Assembly (NCBI RefSeq): GCF_031020795.1
Contig: NZ_JAVHJP010000002.1
Coordinates: 124,001 to 188,000, forward strand
Source: Hydrogenophaga pseudoflava
Lineage (GTDB): Bacteria; Pseudomonadota; Gammaproteobacteria; Burkholderiales; Burkholderiaceae_C
DNA: 64,000 nt
Direction of reading: 5' to 3'
Shown here: positions 1 through 8,354 of the stretch, piece after piece
Layout: each line of letters starts with the position of its first letter
How positions within the stretch are numbered: the first letter of the stretch is position 1
Program-made: the position numbers and the translations under genes
The notes under the pieces: generated by a model
Database searches by the model: none
What the model saw: the letters and a program-made list of their open reading frames with translations, nothing else
What the model was told of the DNA's origin: nothing

Positions 1-7
1 TCCCCGG

Positions 8-2419
8 ATGCTGTTTGAAGATCCCACCCCGCTGGTCGCGGGCCTGAACCCAGAGCAGGCCGCGGCCGTCACCCTGCCACCCGAACACGCGCTCATCCTG
101 GCCGGCGCCGGCTCGGGCAAGACCCGGGTGCTGACCACCCGCATCGCCTGGCTGCTGCAGAGCGGGCAGGCGGGGCCGGGCGGCATCATGGCCGTGACCT
201 TCACCAACAAGGCGGCCAAGGAAATGATGACGCGCCTGACCGCGATGCTGCCGGTCAATGTGCGCGGCATGTGGATCGGCACCTTCCACGGCCTGTGCAA
301 CCGCTTCCTGCGCGCGCACCACCAGGCCGCCGGCCTGCCGCAGACTTTCCAGATCCTGGACACGCAGGACCAGCTCTCGGCCATCAAGCGCCTGTGCAAG
401 CAGCACAACGTGGACGACGAACGTTTTCCGCCCAAGCAGCTGCAGTGGTTCATCAGCGGCTGCAAGGAGGACGGCATGCGTCCGCGCGACGTGGTGGTGC
501 GCGACGACGAGACGCGGCGCAAGGTCGAGATCTACCAGCTCTACGAAGAGCAGTGCCAGCGCGAAGGCGTGGTGGACTTCGGCGAGCTGATGCTGCGCAG
601 CTACGAGGTGCTGCGCGACAACGACCCGATCCGCGTGCACTACCAGCGGCGCTTCAAACACATCCTGATCGACGAGTTCCAGGACACCAACCGCCTGCAG
701 TACGCCTGGATCAAGATGTTCTCCTCGTCACCGCTCGAAGGCCTGCCGCCCTCGGGCAACGCGGTGTTCGCCGTGGGCGACGACGACCAGAGCATCTACG
801 CCTTTCGCGGCGCACGCGTGGGCAATATGGCCGACTTCGTGCGGGAGTTCCAGGTGAAGCACCAGATCAAGCTGGAGCAGAACTACCGCAGCGCCAGCAA
901 CATCCTCAACACCGCCAACGAGCTGATCAGCCACAACAGCCGCCGCCTGGGCAAGAACCTGCGCACCGACGCGGGCGCGGGCGAGCCGGTGCGGGTCTAC
1001 GAATCGGTGAGCGACTTCGCCGAAGCGCAGTGGATGGTGGACGAGATGAAGCAGCTCGAACGCGAGGGCACAGCTCGCAGCGAGATGGCGGTGCTCTACC
1101 GCAGCAACGCGCAGAGCCGCGTGGTCGAGACCGCGCTGTTCAACGCCGCGATTCCCTACCGCGTCTATGGCGGCCTGCGCTTCTTCGAACGCGCCGAAAT
1201 CAAGCACGCGCTGGCCTATCTGCGCCTGCTGGAGAACCCGCACGACGACACCAGCTTCCTGCGCGTGGTGAACTTCCCGCCACGCGGCATCGGCGCGCGC
1301 AGCGTCGAGCAGCTGCAGGATGTGGCGCGCGCCAGCGGCTGCTCGCTGCACGACGCGGTCAGTGGCGTGACCGGGCGTGCCGGCACGGCCATCGCCAACT
1401 TCGTGGCGCTGCTGGACGTGATGCGCGAGAAGACCGAAGCCATGACCTTGAAAGAGATCATCGAACTGGTGCTCGACAAGAGCGGCCTGATCGAACACTT
1501 TCGCAACGAGCGCGAGGGCGAAGACCGGGTGGAGAACCTGGAGGAACTGGTCAACGCGGCCGAGAGCTTCGTGATGCAGGAGGGCTTTGGCCGCGATGCC
1601 GTGGCGCTGCCGGTGGACGAACACGGGCCTTCGTTGTCCCAGAGCCCGGTCAGCCAGGGGCTGGACCCGGACGCGCCGGTGCTGAACGAGTCGCTGGCGC
1701 CCGACGCCGAGACCGGCGAAACGCTGAGCCCGCTGGCCGCCTTCCTCACCCACGCAGCCCTCGAGTCCGGCGACAACCAGGCGCAGGCCGGGCAGGACGC
1801 CGTGCAGCTCATGACGGTGCACGCCGCCAAGGGCCTGGAGTTCGACTGCGTGTTCATCACCGGGCTGGAAGAGGGCCTGTTCCCGCACGAGAACTCCATG
1901 AGCGACCGCGACGGGCTGGAGGAAGAGCGCCGCCTGATGTACGTGGCCATCACGCGGGCGCGCAAGCGCCTGTACCTCAGCCATTCGCAGACGCGCATGC
2001 TGCACGGGCAGACCCGCTACAACATGAAGAGCCGCTTCTTCGACGAGCTGCCCGAGGCCTGCCTGAAGTGGCTCACGCCGCCGCAACCGGCCTGGGCCGC
2101 CGCGGCGGCGTCGGTGGGCGGCTGGCAGGGCGGGCGGCGCGGCCTGTACGCCGTCGGCGGGTCGCCGGCGGCGAACCCGGCCTGGTCGCCGGGCTTCCTG
2201 TCCACCGGTGGTGGCACGCCGCCGCCCAAGGCCAGCGAACCGGATCGGGGTGTCGACATCCGCACCGGCCAGAAGGTGTTCCACAACAAGTTCGGCGAAG
2301 GCAAGGTGCTGGCGCTCGAAGGCGCCGGCGCCGATGCCCGTGCGCAGGTCAGCTTCAGCCGCCATGGCGTCAAGTGGCTGGCGCTGTCGGTGGCCAAGCT
2401 CACCCCGGTCGATGAATGA
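8..2419 (+). CDS. uvrD: UvrD/Rep-type superfamily 1A DNA helicase
   Basis: An ATP-dependent 3'-5' DNA helicase of the UvrD/PcrA/Rep family, which unwinds DNA in nucleotide-excision and mismatch repair. The 803-aa protein has the Q-motif LNPEQAAAV (13-21), Walker A GAGSGKT (33-39), Walker B DEFQDTN (222-228), VGDDDQSIYAFRGA near 257-270, QNYRSA, the late motif TVHAAKGLEF near 603 and YVAITRARKRLYLS near 644. It is about 80 residues longer than E. coli UvrD. The extra length is a linker around residues 540-585 and a Gly/Ala/Pro-rich segment before a C-terminal module (VFHNKFGEGKVL) typical of UvrD/PcrA tails. The ATG lies 8 bases into the window, so its promoter is not visible. UvrD and Rep are hard to separate by eye; the tail favours UvrD. 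Confidence 0.93.
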   Translation: MLFEDPTPLVAGLNPEQAAAVTLPPEHALILAGAGSGKTRVLTTRIAWLLQSGQAGPGGIMAVTFTNKAAKEMMTRLTAMLPVNVRGMWIGTFHGLCNRFLRAHHQAAGLPQTFQILDTQDQLSAIKRLCKQHNVDDERFPPKQLQWFISGCKEDGMRPRDVVVRDDETRRKVEIYQLYEEQCQREGVVDFGELMLRSYEVLRDNDPIRVHYQRRFKHILIDEFQDTNRLQYAWIKMFSSSPLEGLPPSGNAVFAVGDDDQSIYAFRGARVGNMADFVREFQVKHQIKLEQNYRSASNILNTANELISHNSRRLGKNLRTDAGAGEPVRVYESVSDFAEAQWMVDEMKQLEREGTARSEMAVLYRSNAQSRVVETALFNAAIPYRVYGGLRFFERAEIKHALAYLRLLENPHDDTSFLRVVNFPPRGIGARSVEQLQDVARASGCSLHDAVSGVTGRAGTAIANFVALLDVMREKTEAMTLKEIIELVLDKSGLIEHFRNEREGEDRVENLEELVNAAESFVMQEGFGRDAVALPVDEHGPSLSQSPVSQGLDPDAPVLNESLAPDAETGETLSPLAAFLTHAALESGDNQAQAGQDAVQLMTVHAAKGLEFDCVFITGLEEGLFPHENSMSDRDGLEEERRLMYVAITRARKRLYLSHSQTRMLHGQTRYNMKSRFFDELPEACLKWLTPPQPAWAAAAASVGGWQGGRRGLYAVGGSPAANPAWSPGFLSTGGGTPPPKASEPDRGVDIRTGQKVFHNKFGEGKVLALEGAGADARAQVSFSRHGVKWLALSVAKLTPVDE

Positions 2420-2450
2420 AAAAAGCCACCGGCGCGTGAACGCCGGTGGC
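2419..2450 (-). terminator. Rho-independent terminator of the porin gene
   Basis: A perfect 10-bp hairpin GCCACCGGCG/CGCCGGTGGC with a 6-nt loop (2425-2450). Read on the minus strand it is followed by a run of T (complement of the A run 2419-2424). It therefore ends transcription coming leftward from the porin. On the plus strand no U run follows, so it is a poor terminator for uvrD. Confidence 0.8.
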
Positions 2451-2521
2451 ATCAAATCGTTGCGCAGACTCTGATTGCGGATTCGGAAGTTCCCCCTGCG
2501 CAACTTCCCCGGAAAGGATGC

Positions 2522-3502
2522 TCAGAAGTCGTGGCGCAGGCCCACGGCGAACAGGCGGGTGTCGGCCGTCTTGGTGCCGGCGCCGTCCTTCACGTTGTGC
2601 GAGCGGAAACCGCCGTACACCTTGGTGCGCTTGGACAGGGCGTAGGTGGCGCCGACGCCGAAGCCCGAGGACTTGGCGGCGGTGGAGCCACCGATTTCGG
2701 TCTTGCTGGTGGCGAAGCCGAACGACAGGTTGACGTTGCCCATCGGCACGTTCAGGCCCACGGTCAGCTCGTTGTCGTCGCCCTTGGCGTCGTCGCCGCG
2801 GCGGGTGTTGTAGCCACCCGAGAGGCTCACGGCGCCCAGGTCGTAGGCGGCGGCGATCAGCATGTAGTCGTTGTCTTTGCCTTTTTCCTGTTGCAGGCCC
2901 AGGGCCACATCCAGCGGGCCGGCCTTGTAGCCGATCTTGGCGCCGAGCATGTTGGCGTCCACCGTGGCGTCTTCGTCGAGCGCGTACTCGATGCCGCCGT
3001 ACACGCCACCCAGCTTGGGCAGGGCGTAGGTGATCTTGTTGTTGAAGCGGCTGCTGTAGTCGCCGCCCGAGCCCCAGACGCCGTTGGAGGCGGGGGTGAA
3101 CGCGGAGTCGAACACGTTGGAGCTCATGGCCACGCCGCGCACTTCGTCGTAGATGGTGGAGCTGCGGCCCAGCTTGACTTCACCGAAGCCACCGGCCAGG
3201 CTCACGGTCGACTCACCCTTCCAGAACGGGTCCTGCGAGGTGCCTTCGTCGGCGTTGAAACGGTGTTCGATCTTGAAGTTGGCCTTGAGGCCGCCGCCGA
3301 GGTCTTCGGACCCGCGGAAGCCCAGACGCGAGGTCGTCAGGCCACCGTCGCCGCCGTTGAACAGCTTGGTCTGGCTGCCCTTGTCGAGTTCCTTCAGGCT
3401 GCCGACCGACAGGTCGACACGGCCGTACACGGTGACGGAGGATTGGGCCATGGCGGCGCCGGAGGCGGCCAGCACGGCCAGAGCGATCAGGCTCTTCTTC
3501 AT
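2522..3502 (-). CDS. Gram-negative trimeric porin (Comamonas Omp32-like)
   Basis: An outer-membrane general porin. The start chosen is the ATG at 3502, preceded by AAGGA 7 nt upstream. It gives a 326-aa precursor with a classic signal peptide MKKSLIALAVLAASGAAMA and cleavage before QSSVTVYGRVDLSV, the usual first beta strand of betaproteobacterial porins. The protein ends in a terminal Phe (GLRHDF), the outer-membrane assembly signal. A longer reading to 3565 adds 21 unlikely residues before the signal peptide. It lies 163 bp downstream of the phytase-like gene on the same strand but has its own promoter-like sequence and terminator. Substrate preference cannot be read from sequence. Confidence 0.93.
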   Translation of the reverse strand: MKKSLIALAVLAASGAAMAQSSVTVYGRVDLSVGSLKELDKGSQTKLFNGGDGGLTTSRLGFRGSEDLGGGLKANFKIEHRFNADEGTSQDPFWKGESTVSLAGGFGEVKLGRSSTIYDEVRGVAMSSNVFDSAFTPASNGVWGSGGDYSSRFNNKITYALPKLGGVYGGIEYALDEDATVDANMLGAKIGYKAGPLDVALGLQQEKGKDNDYMLIAAAYDLGAVSLSGGYNTRRGDDAKGDDNELTVGLNVPMGNVNLSFGFATSKTEIGGSTAAKSSGFGVGATYALSKRTKVYGGFRSHNVKDGAGTKTADTRLFAVGLRHDF

Positions 3503-3590
3503 GATGTTTCCTTGATGGATTCGTTGGAACGTGTGGGGCGGATGCCCACCTGATGCAAAAGACATTCAGGTGGCGCCATTGCAACCGCCG

Positions 3591-3619
3591 GGTATAAAAA
3601 CTTCGTGACAGTGTGTCGC
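3591..3619 (-). promoter_or_regulatory. Possible promoter of the porin
   Basis: On the minus strand GCGACA (3619-3614) and TATACC (3596-3591) are separated by 17 nt; each matches the sigma-70 consensus at 4 of 6 positions. This would give an untranslated leader of roughly 80 nt. Position and spacing fit, but neither hexamer is strong. Confidence 0.4.
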
Positions 3620-3665
3620 GGTTGCTACAAAACACGCAGCAAACAACGCTGTCACAGGGCTTTCA

Positions 3666-5885
3666 TCAAGGCTTGCCAGCGTTGAGCAGCCGGGTCCAGC
3701 CGGCGCCGTCGTTGTCGTTCACGACCCAGAGATCGCCCTTGAAGACCACCATGCCTTCGGCCTTCTCGTGCAACCACTGGAAGTCCTTGCGCAGGTCCTT
3801 CACCAGGGTTTTCTTCAGCACCGCGCCTTCGGCCACATCGGCCGCGTTGACGCTGTAGACCCGCTTGACCTCGGCGTGGATGGCCCGGCCCTCGCCACCG
3901 CCCTTGTCGCGTTCGAGCAGCAGCAGGCGGCCATCCTCGGTCAGCTGGATTTCCGACAGGCCCATCCAGTAGGTCTTCGCATCTTTGCTGTGCTGTTCCA
4001 GGGGGTAGAGCGCGCTGGTCCAGGTCATGGTCGGCAGGTGCAGCTTGAGGATGGCCGCCCGCGGCCTGGACAGGTCGTAGCCGCGCTGGATGGCCATGTA
4101 GAGCGTCTGCCCGTCGGCGCTGGCGGTCACGCCCTCGTAGCCGGTGCCGGTCTTGGCGTTCGCGAACTTTGCCTGCACGCTGGCAGGCAGCTTGATGCGC
4201 TGCTGCACCGCGCCCGCAGTGTCCACCTTGATCAGCTCGTTGCCGTCCACCGTGGCGCCTTCGGAGGCGATCCAGAAACCGTCGGCCACGCGCGCGATGC
4301 CTTCGGGGTCCACTTTCAGCGGCTGGCCGTTGTCGGTGAGCGGCGTCACCTGGTCGATCACCACCCGGCCCTGTGCGGCCTCGGCCATGTTCAGGCGCCA
4401 GATGCGCGACTGCGCAAACGCGTTGTCGGGCACGGCATAGAGGTGGCTGCCGTCGGTGGCGAGGCCCGACAGCGCGCCCCAGGGCATGCCCGCGTCGCGC
4501 GCAGCAATCTGCGGTTCGCCCACCGGTGCGCCGTTCGCATGGAAGCGGTAGAGGTTGATCGAGCCATCGACCTCGTTGGCGGTCACCGCGAGCTGCTGGC
4601 CGTCGGCGCGGCGCGTGACGGTGGTGAGGCCTTCGGGTGACAGGCCGGTGGGCAGCAACTGCACGAAGCGCGGCTGCTTCGGGTCGCTGACCTCGTACAC
4701 CTCCAGGAAGGAGCCGCGCTCCGAGCCCACCAGCAGGTGGGGCCGGCCGCCGAAGCGGGCGCTGGTGACGCCTTCGATCTCCACGCCCTTGGCGGCCGAG
4801 CGGTGGTCCGGGTAGTGGCCGAACAGCGCCGCGTGCTGCTCGGTGCGCTCGCCGGTTTCGTACACCACGGCGCCGCGTGTGTTCATGAGTGTGAAGCCGC
4901 GGCCGCCGGGCAGGCTGTTGTCCGCACCCTTCTTGCCGTCGCCTTCGTTGGCCAGGGCGAACACCTCTTTGGACACCCAGGTCACCGCATCGGGTTCGCG
5001 CCGGCCGCTGAAGCTGTCCTTGAAGTTGATCTCCTTGTCGCGCTGCAGGTCGGCGTTGCCCCGGCGCTCCACCGTGCCGGCGGGCAGCACGCGCAGCAGG
5101 CGCGCCTGGCGCGGGTGGCGCAGATCGACCAGCGCCACGGCGTTGTTCTCCTGCAGGGTCACGGCGGCTATGCGGCCGTCCGGCGAAATGGACACGAACT
5201 CCGGCTGCGGGTCCTGCGGGTAGATCGCCCCGGGCAGGGCCTTGAGCGCATCCACCAGCTCGATGCTCTGCAGGCCGCTGGAGGTGCCGCCGTAGAGGTC
5301 TTGCAGGCCAACCACGTCGATGCGGCCCGGGCGCCGGCCGTCCAGCGTGGCGTCGCCTTTGGCGTCGGTCTCTTCGTCTTCGATGGCGACGATGGCGCGC
5401 AGGGTGTTGCCGCGGCCGGCCAGGGCCAGCGAGTCGGGGCCGATGCCCACGCTCACGTCTTTCACGTGCCGGACCGCCTGGGGGTTGCGCACGTCGTAGA
5501 TGCGCAGGAAGCCGCGGCGCGCGTTGGCCACGTCGTCGTCCATGCGCAGGGCGACCACGGCGTGGCGGCCGTCGGGGGTGACCGCGACCGAGGTGGGCTC
5601 GCCCACACCACCCAGGCGCACGTCCACGCGCGGCAGGATGAGGGGGCGCGCCGGGTCGCTGATGTCCACCACGCCGAGCGCGCCGGCGTCGGCGCTGGTG
5701 TAGAGCAGGGTCCGGCCGTCGGGGGTGGCGGCGATGATCTCGGCCACACCGTCCACCGGCAGGTGGTGGACCATGGCGAAGGAACCCGTCGGCGGGGCGG
5801 CGAGGGCGGGAGTAGGGGCGGCGAATGCGGCGGCGAGGGTGAGTGCGGAGGCGAAGGCCGGGGCCGTCAGGCGAAACAGGGGCAT
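3666..5885 (-). CDS. Secreted esterase-like/phytase-family beta-propeller protein
   Basis: A large exported protein of the 'esterase-like activity of phytase' type. The 739-aa precursor has a signal peptide over residues 1-29 (ending TPALA). The N-terminal half contains propeller-like blades such as YTSADAGALGVVDISDPARP. The C-terminal half has the family's KVDPEGIARVADGFWIASEG-type segment near residue 525, with many acidic residues suited to binding metal or phosphate ester. A second long ORF overlaps it in another frame (3652-5910) but is Arg/Gly-rich shadow. The start has no good Shine-Dalgarno sequence. A PhoB-like promoter sits 50-67 bp upstream, which supports a role in releasing phosphate from organic esters. 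The substrate is unknown. Confidence 0.8.
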   Translation of the reverse strand: MPLFRLTAPAFASALTLAAAFAAPTPALAAPPTGSFAMVHHLPVDGVAEIIAATPDGRTLLYTSADAGALGVVDISDPARPLILPRVDVRLGGVGEPTSVAVTPDGRHAVVALRMDDDVANARRGFLRIYDVRNPQAVRHVKDVSVGIGPDSLALAGRGNTLRAIVAIEDEETDAKGDATLDGRRPGRIDVVGLQDLYGGTSSGLQSIELVDALKALPGAIYPQDPQPEFVSISPDGRIAAVTLQENNAVALVDLRHPRQARLLRVLPAGTVERRGNADLQRDKEINFKDSFSGRREPDAVTWVSKEVFALANEGDGKKGADNSLPGGRGFTLMNTRGAVVYETGERTEQHAALFGHYPDHRSAAKGVEIEGVTSARFGGRPHLLVGSERGSFLEVYEVSDPKQPRFVQLLPTGLSPEGLTTVTRRADGQQLAVTANEVDGSINLYRFHANGAPVGEPQIAARDAGMPWGALSGLATDGSHLYAVPDNAFAQSRIWRLNMAEAAQGRVVIDQVTPLTDNGQPLKVDPEGIARVADGFWIASEGATVDGNELIKVDTAGAVQQRIKLPASVQAKFANAKTGTGYEGVTASADGQTLYMAIQRGYDLSRPRAAILKLHLPTMTWTSALYPLEQHSKDAKTYWMGLSEIQLTEDGRLLLLERDKGGGEGRAIHAEVKRVYSVNAADVAEGAVLKKTLVKDLRKDFQWLHEKAEGMVVFKGDLWVVNDNDGAGWTRLLNAGKP

Positions 5886-5918
5886 GGTGGCGGGGAGGGG
5901 ATGGACACAAAGCGCCGC

Positions 5919-5952
5919 AGACTATGCCCGCCTTGTGTCATCCGCGTGACGG
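5919..5952 (-). promoter_or_regulatory. PhoB box and -10 element before the phytase-like gene
   Basis: Reading the minus strand, two 7-nt half-sites CCGTCAC and ATGACAC are separated by 4 nt (box 5952-5935). They match the E. coli Pho-box half-site CTGTCAY at 6/7 and 5/7. Exactly 10 nt later comes TAGTCT (5924-5919) as a -10 hexamer. This is the spacing of activator-dependent Pho promoters, where the box replaces the -35. It lies between the hydrolase stop and the phytase-like start. Confidence 0.65.
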
Positions 5953-5956
5953 CCCC

Positions 5957-6718
5957 TCACGCCGGGTTCATGTGCGCCACCCATTCGCGCACGCGGGCGA
6001 TCACCCAGTCCGGGTCGTCCAGCGGCAGGTCGTGGCCCGCGTCCGGGTGCTGCGCCAGCGGACAGCCCCAGGCCCGCGCCAGCGCTTGCGAGCAACGGCT
6101 GTGGACCAGCCGGTCCCCGCGGCTGGTCAGCAGCAGCACCGGGCGGGGTGGCGCGCCGTGAGGCGCCCGGAAGCGCGCTGCGGCCAGCAACTGGCGCAGC
6201 GCGTTGGCCGCCTGCACCGGACGCAGAACCCGTGCGGCGACCCAGGCCGCCAGCACCGCCTCGTCCACCGGGGAGCGGGCGCTGGTCATGCGCCAGATCA
6301 GCCGCTCTGCCGCCTCCGGCGACGCGCGACCGACCAGCAGCCGCAGCAGGGTCGGCAAATTGTGCGGCTGCAGCCGGTGGTGGAGCGGGCTGAAGGGCCG
6401 CATGCTGGTGTTGACCAGCACCGACGAGGCGATGTCCTGCGGCGCGCTGTGCAGCCACTGCGTGGCCACCATCGCGCCCAGCGACAGGGCCAGCAGGTGC
6501 ACCGGGCCGGCGATGCCCAGCCGGTGCCGCTGTGCCCGGACGTCGGCGACGATGTCGGCCACGGTGGCCGGACTGCGCTCACCCCGGCGCGCGCCGTTGC
6601 CTGGCAGATCGATCAGGTGCACACGGGCGCCGGGCAGCGCCGCCTCGAAGCGCGCCGGGAAGTCGCCCCAATGCGCCGATTCGCGGGTCAGGCCGCGCAG
6701 GAACACCCAGTCGCTCAT
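5957..6718 (-). CDS. Alpha/beta hydrolase (BioH-like)
   Basis: A soluble alpha/beta-hydrolase of 253 aa. The nucleophile is Ser79 in LLALSLGA. A late acid is in LLTSRGDRLVHS, and the catalytic His is in DAGHDLPLDDPDW, a common C-terminal arrangement in BioH-like carboxylesterases. The ATG at 6718 is chosen because AAGGA precedes it by 8 nt; the longer reading to 6778 would overlap the upstream gene. It starts 13 bp after the stop of the M14 peptidase gene, so the two form an operon. It may be a carboxylesterase or BioH, but no other biotin gene is near, so I leave the function open. Confidence 0.8.
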   Translation of the reverse strand: MSDWVFLRGLTRESAHWGDFPARFEAALPGARVHLIDLPGNGARRGERSPATVADIVADVRAQRHRLGIAGPVHLLALSLGAMVATQWLHSAPQDIASSVLVNTSMRPFSPLHHRLQPHNLPTLLRLLVGRASPEAAERLIWRMTSARSPVDEAVLAAWVAARVLRPVQAANALRQLLAAARFRAPHGAPPRPVLLLTSRGDRLVHSRCSQALARAWGCPLAQHPDAGHDLPLDDPDWVIARVREWVAHMNPA

Positions 6719-6731
6719 CGTGCCCGTCCTT

Positions 6732-7748
6732 TCAGAACCATTCGGCCAGCGCCTGCGCGTGGGCGCCGTCGCGCTCATGAGGCGCGGGGGTCCATTGCGC
6801 GTGGCTGCCGGCGGCGCGCGCCAGAAAGTCCAGCAGCGCCAGATGGCGCCGCAGCACGCGCTGCTGCCGGTGGCCGATGAGCGGGTTGAAGATGCCCTTG
6901 CGCGAGAACAGCTGTCGCGGGTTTTTCTTGACCCAGAGCCACGAGCCCATCTCCAGCGTCAATGGCAGGAAGGTGCGCGCGGGGTCGGTGCAGGCCTGCA
7001 GGTAGAGGTGGTCCCAGAGGTCTCCGTGGGTGAGGTACTGGGCGCTCTGTGGTTCGATGATGTAGGGATGGTGGTGGTGGGCCTGCTCGAAGATGGTCTT
7101 GAGCGCCCGCACCTCGGCCAGGTGGGGCATCGGCTCGCGGGTGTGGGCAAAGGGAAACCAGAGGCGGTCGCTGATGCCGAAGCCCGAGTGGCAGTCCAGC
7201 GCCAGCGCAAACGGGCGCGCCAGCAGCTCGGCCTGCACCACCTCGCACAGCGCGGCGCTCTCGGTCTCCAGCGGGTCGCCCAGGCGGCCGCGGTACCAGG
7301 GCAGGCCCGCGCTCAGGCGCTGGCCGCCCATCAGCCAGGGCACCTTTTCGCGCGCCTGCACCGGCGCGTTGCGCATGAGGTCGACGCCGCGCGGGTTGGC
7401 GCGGGTCGATGCCCACATGCCGCCGGGGTTCACGATGGGCATGAACACCAGCCGCACCTCTTCCAGCAGGCGGTGCAGCGAGCGGTCCCAGGACAGCCGG
7501 GTGACGATGTTCTGCAGGAAGGCGATCACCACCTCGGCGCCGATGCGTTCCAGCCCGTGCACGCCGCCGAAGTAGCCGACGCCGGGGCATTGCGGATCGG
7601 GGTTGCCCATGGTGATGGCCCAGACCGGAAAGCCGGGGCCACCGGGGAGGCCGACCTGCCTCACGGGCCGCGCCTGCAGGTGCCGGCCGCCCAGCTCGAT
7701 CAGCCGTTCGAGCGTCTGCAACTCAGGCAGTGATGGGGCGGTGCTCAT
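6732..7748 (-). CDS. M14-family zinc carboxypeptidase
   Basis: A zinc metallopeptidase of the M14 (carboxypeptidase A-like) fold, 338 aa. Visible metal ligands are HxxE at His64-Glu67 (GGVHGLERIGAE) and the distant His187 in DCHSGFG. NPGGMWASTRANPRGVDLMRN supplies substrate-binding Asn/Arg, and Glu266 in LTLEMGSW is the general base. No signal peptide is visible, so it probably acts in the cytoplasm, perhaps on peptidoglycan peptides or amide conjugates; this is uncertain. It is the first gene of a two-gene operon with the alpha/beta hydrolase. Confidence 0.85.
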   Translation of the reverse strand: MSTAPSLPELQTLERLIELGGRHLQARPVRQVGLPGGPGFPVWAITMGNPDPQCPGVGYFGGVHGLERIGAEVVIAFLQNIVTRLSWDRSLHRLLEEVRLVFMPIVNPGGMWASTRANPRGVDLMRNAPVQAREKVPWLMGGQRLSAGLPWYRGRLGDPLETESAALCEVVQAELLARPFALALDCHSGFGISDRLWFPFAHTREPMPHLAEVRALKTIFEQAHHHHPYIIEPQSAQYLTHGDLWDHLYLQACTDPARTFLPLTLEMGSWLWVKKNPRQLFSRKGIFNPLIGHRQQRVLRRHLALLDFLARAAGSHAQWTPAPHERDGAHAQALAEWF

Positions 7749-7755
7749 GGAAGGT

Positions 7756-7789
7756 TTGACACGGGGCTGTCACAGACCGGCCCTACCGT
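7756..7789 (+). promoter_or_regulatory. PhoB box and -10 element before the 59-codon ORF
   Basis: TTGACAC, 4 nt, CTGTCAC (7756-7773) match the Pho-box half-site at 5/7 and 7/7. TACCGT follows after 10 nt (7784-7789). The box also contains an inverted repeat, TGACA-N6-TGTCA, so read alone it could be mistaken for a dyad operator. It drives transcription rightward, into the small ORF at 7819. Confidence 0.65.
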
Positions 7790-7818
7790 GGGGCTCCCAC
7801 CTCTGAAAGCCAGAAGAC

Positions 7819-7998
7819 ATGACCGCCCGCTCCAGTTCCTCTTCCCGACGGTCCGGTCGACCGACCCTGCTGTGCCGGTGCGTGCAGGCGGGTGTGGTGG
7901 TGTGTGGTCTGGCGGGCGGTCTGGTGGAATGGGTGGCCTTGCAGCGGTGGCGGGCCCGGGTGCGGCAACGCGGGGTGCCGTCCCCCTGGTGGCGCTAG
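7819..7998 (+). CDS. Small basic membrane protein (59 aa), PhoB-box controlled
   Basis: A 59-codon ORF with no recognised family. It begins MTARSSSSSRRSGR, has one hydrophobic stretch near residues 22-41 (VQAGVVVCGLAGGLVEWVAL) and ends in an Arg/Trp-rich tail. It starts about 30 nt downstream of a PhoB-box promoter, which is the main reason to believe it. The Shine-Dalgarno sequence is weak. It lies convergent to the 92-aa hypothetical gene (stops 10 bp apart). A single-pass membrane peptide induced by phosphate starvation is an inference. Longer overlapping readings in the other two frames start upstream of, or far from, the predicted transcript start. Confidence 0.45.
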   Translation: MTARSSSSSRRSGRPTLLCRCVQAGVVVCGLAGGLVEWVALQRWRARVRQRGVPSPWWR

Positions 7999-8008
7999 AC
8001 GAGCGACC

Positions 8009-8287
8009 TCAGGCCGCCGGGGCAACGGCTGTGTCGGCCTTGTCCATTTCTCCCAGCTGAACCGACAGATCCAGCAGGCGCACCTTGCTCATGTAGTAGC
8101 GGTCCAGGCGCCATTCCTTCAGCAGGTCCAGCGCGAGTTCGAAGTTGTCGAAGTTCAGCTTGTAGAGGTCGTTGACCGGGTAGGCCGCGTCCGACTCCAG
8201 TGCGACGACCAGGGCCGACAGGATGCGCGCTTCAGTGGACTCGGGCGCGTTTTCGATCAGCTTGCGGGCTTTCTTCAGGGCTTTCAC
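8009..8287 (-). CDS. Conserved hypothetical protein, 92 aa
   Basis: A small soluble, helical, acidic/basic protein whose family I do not recognise. The sequence after the start is KALKKARKLIENAP, and LNFDNFELALDLLKEWRLDRYY lies centrally. The GTG at 8287 is preferred because AAAGG lies 6 nt upstream; a TTG at 8305 would add six residues. It stands alone on the minus strand between the small Pho-linked ORF and psd. Base composition resembles its neighbours. Confidence 0.7.
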   Translation of the reverse strand: MKALKKARKLIENAPESTEARILSALVVALESDAAYPVNDLYKLNFDNFELALDLLKEWRLDRYYMSKVRLLDLSVQLGEMDKADTAVAPAA

Positions 8288-8354
8288 ATGAGGCCTTTCT
8301 TCCAACGTTGGGGATTCGGTCGGGACGTTGTGTCAGACAACCGTTCAACCGAGC

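Noticed and set aside
728..2503. A 591-codon reverse-strand frame opposite uvrD
   Set aside because: Composition is that of antisense shadow and no family motif is seen; uvrD on the other strand is unambiguous.
3589..3622. A PhoB half-site (CTGTCAC on the minus strand, 3611-3605) upstream of the porin, with a possible -10 ten bases on
   Set aside because: The partner half-site position reads ACCGCGA, which does not match, and a normal -35/-10 pair overlaps the same DNA. One half-site is not a Pho box.
3652..5910. A second long frame on the same strand as the phytase-like gene
   Set aside because: It is Arg/Pro/Gly-rich without domains and lacks a signal peptide, whereas the chosen frame has both a signal peptide and family motifs.
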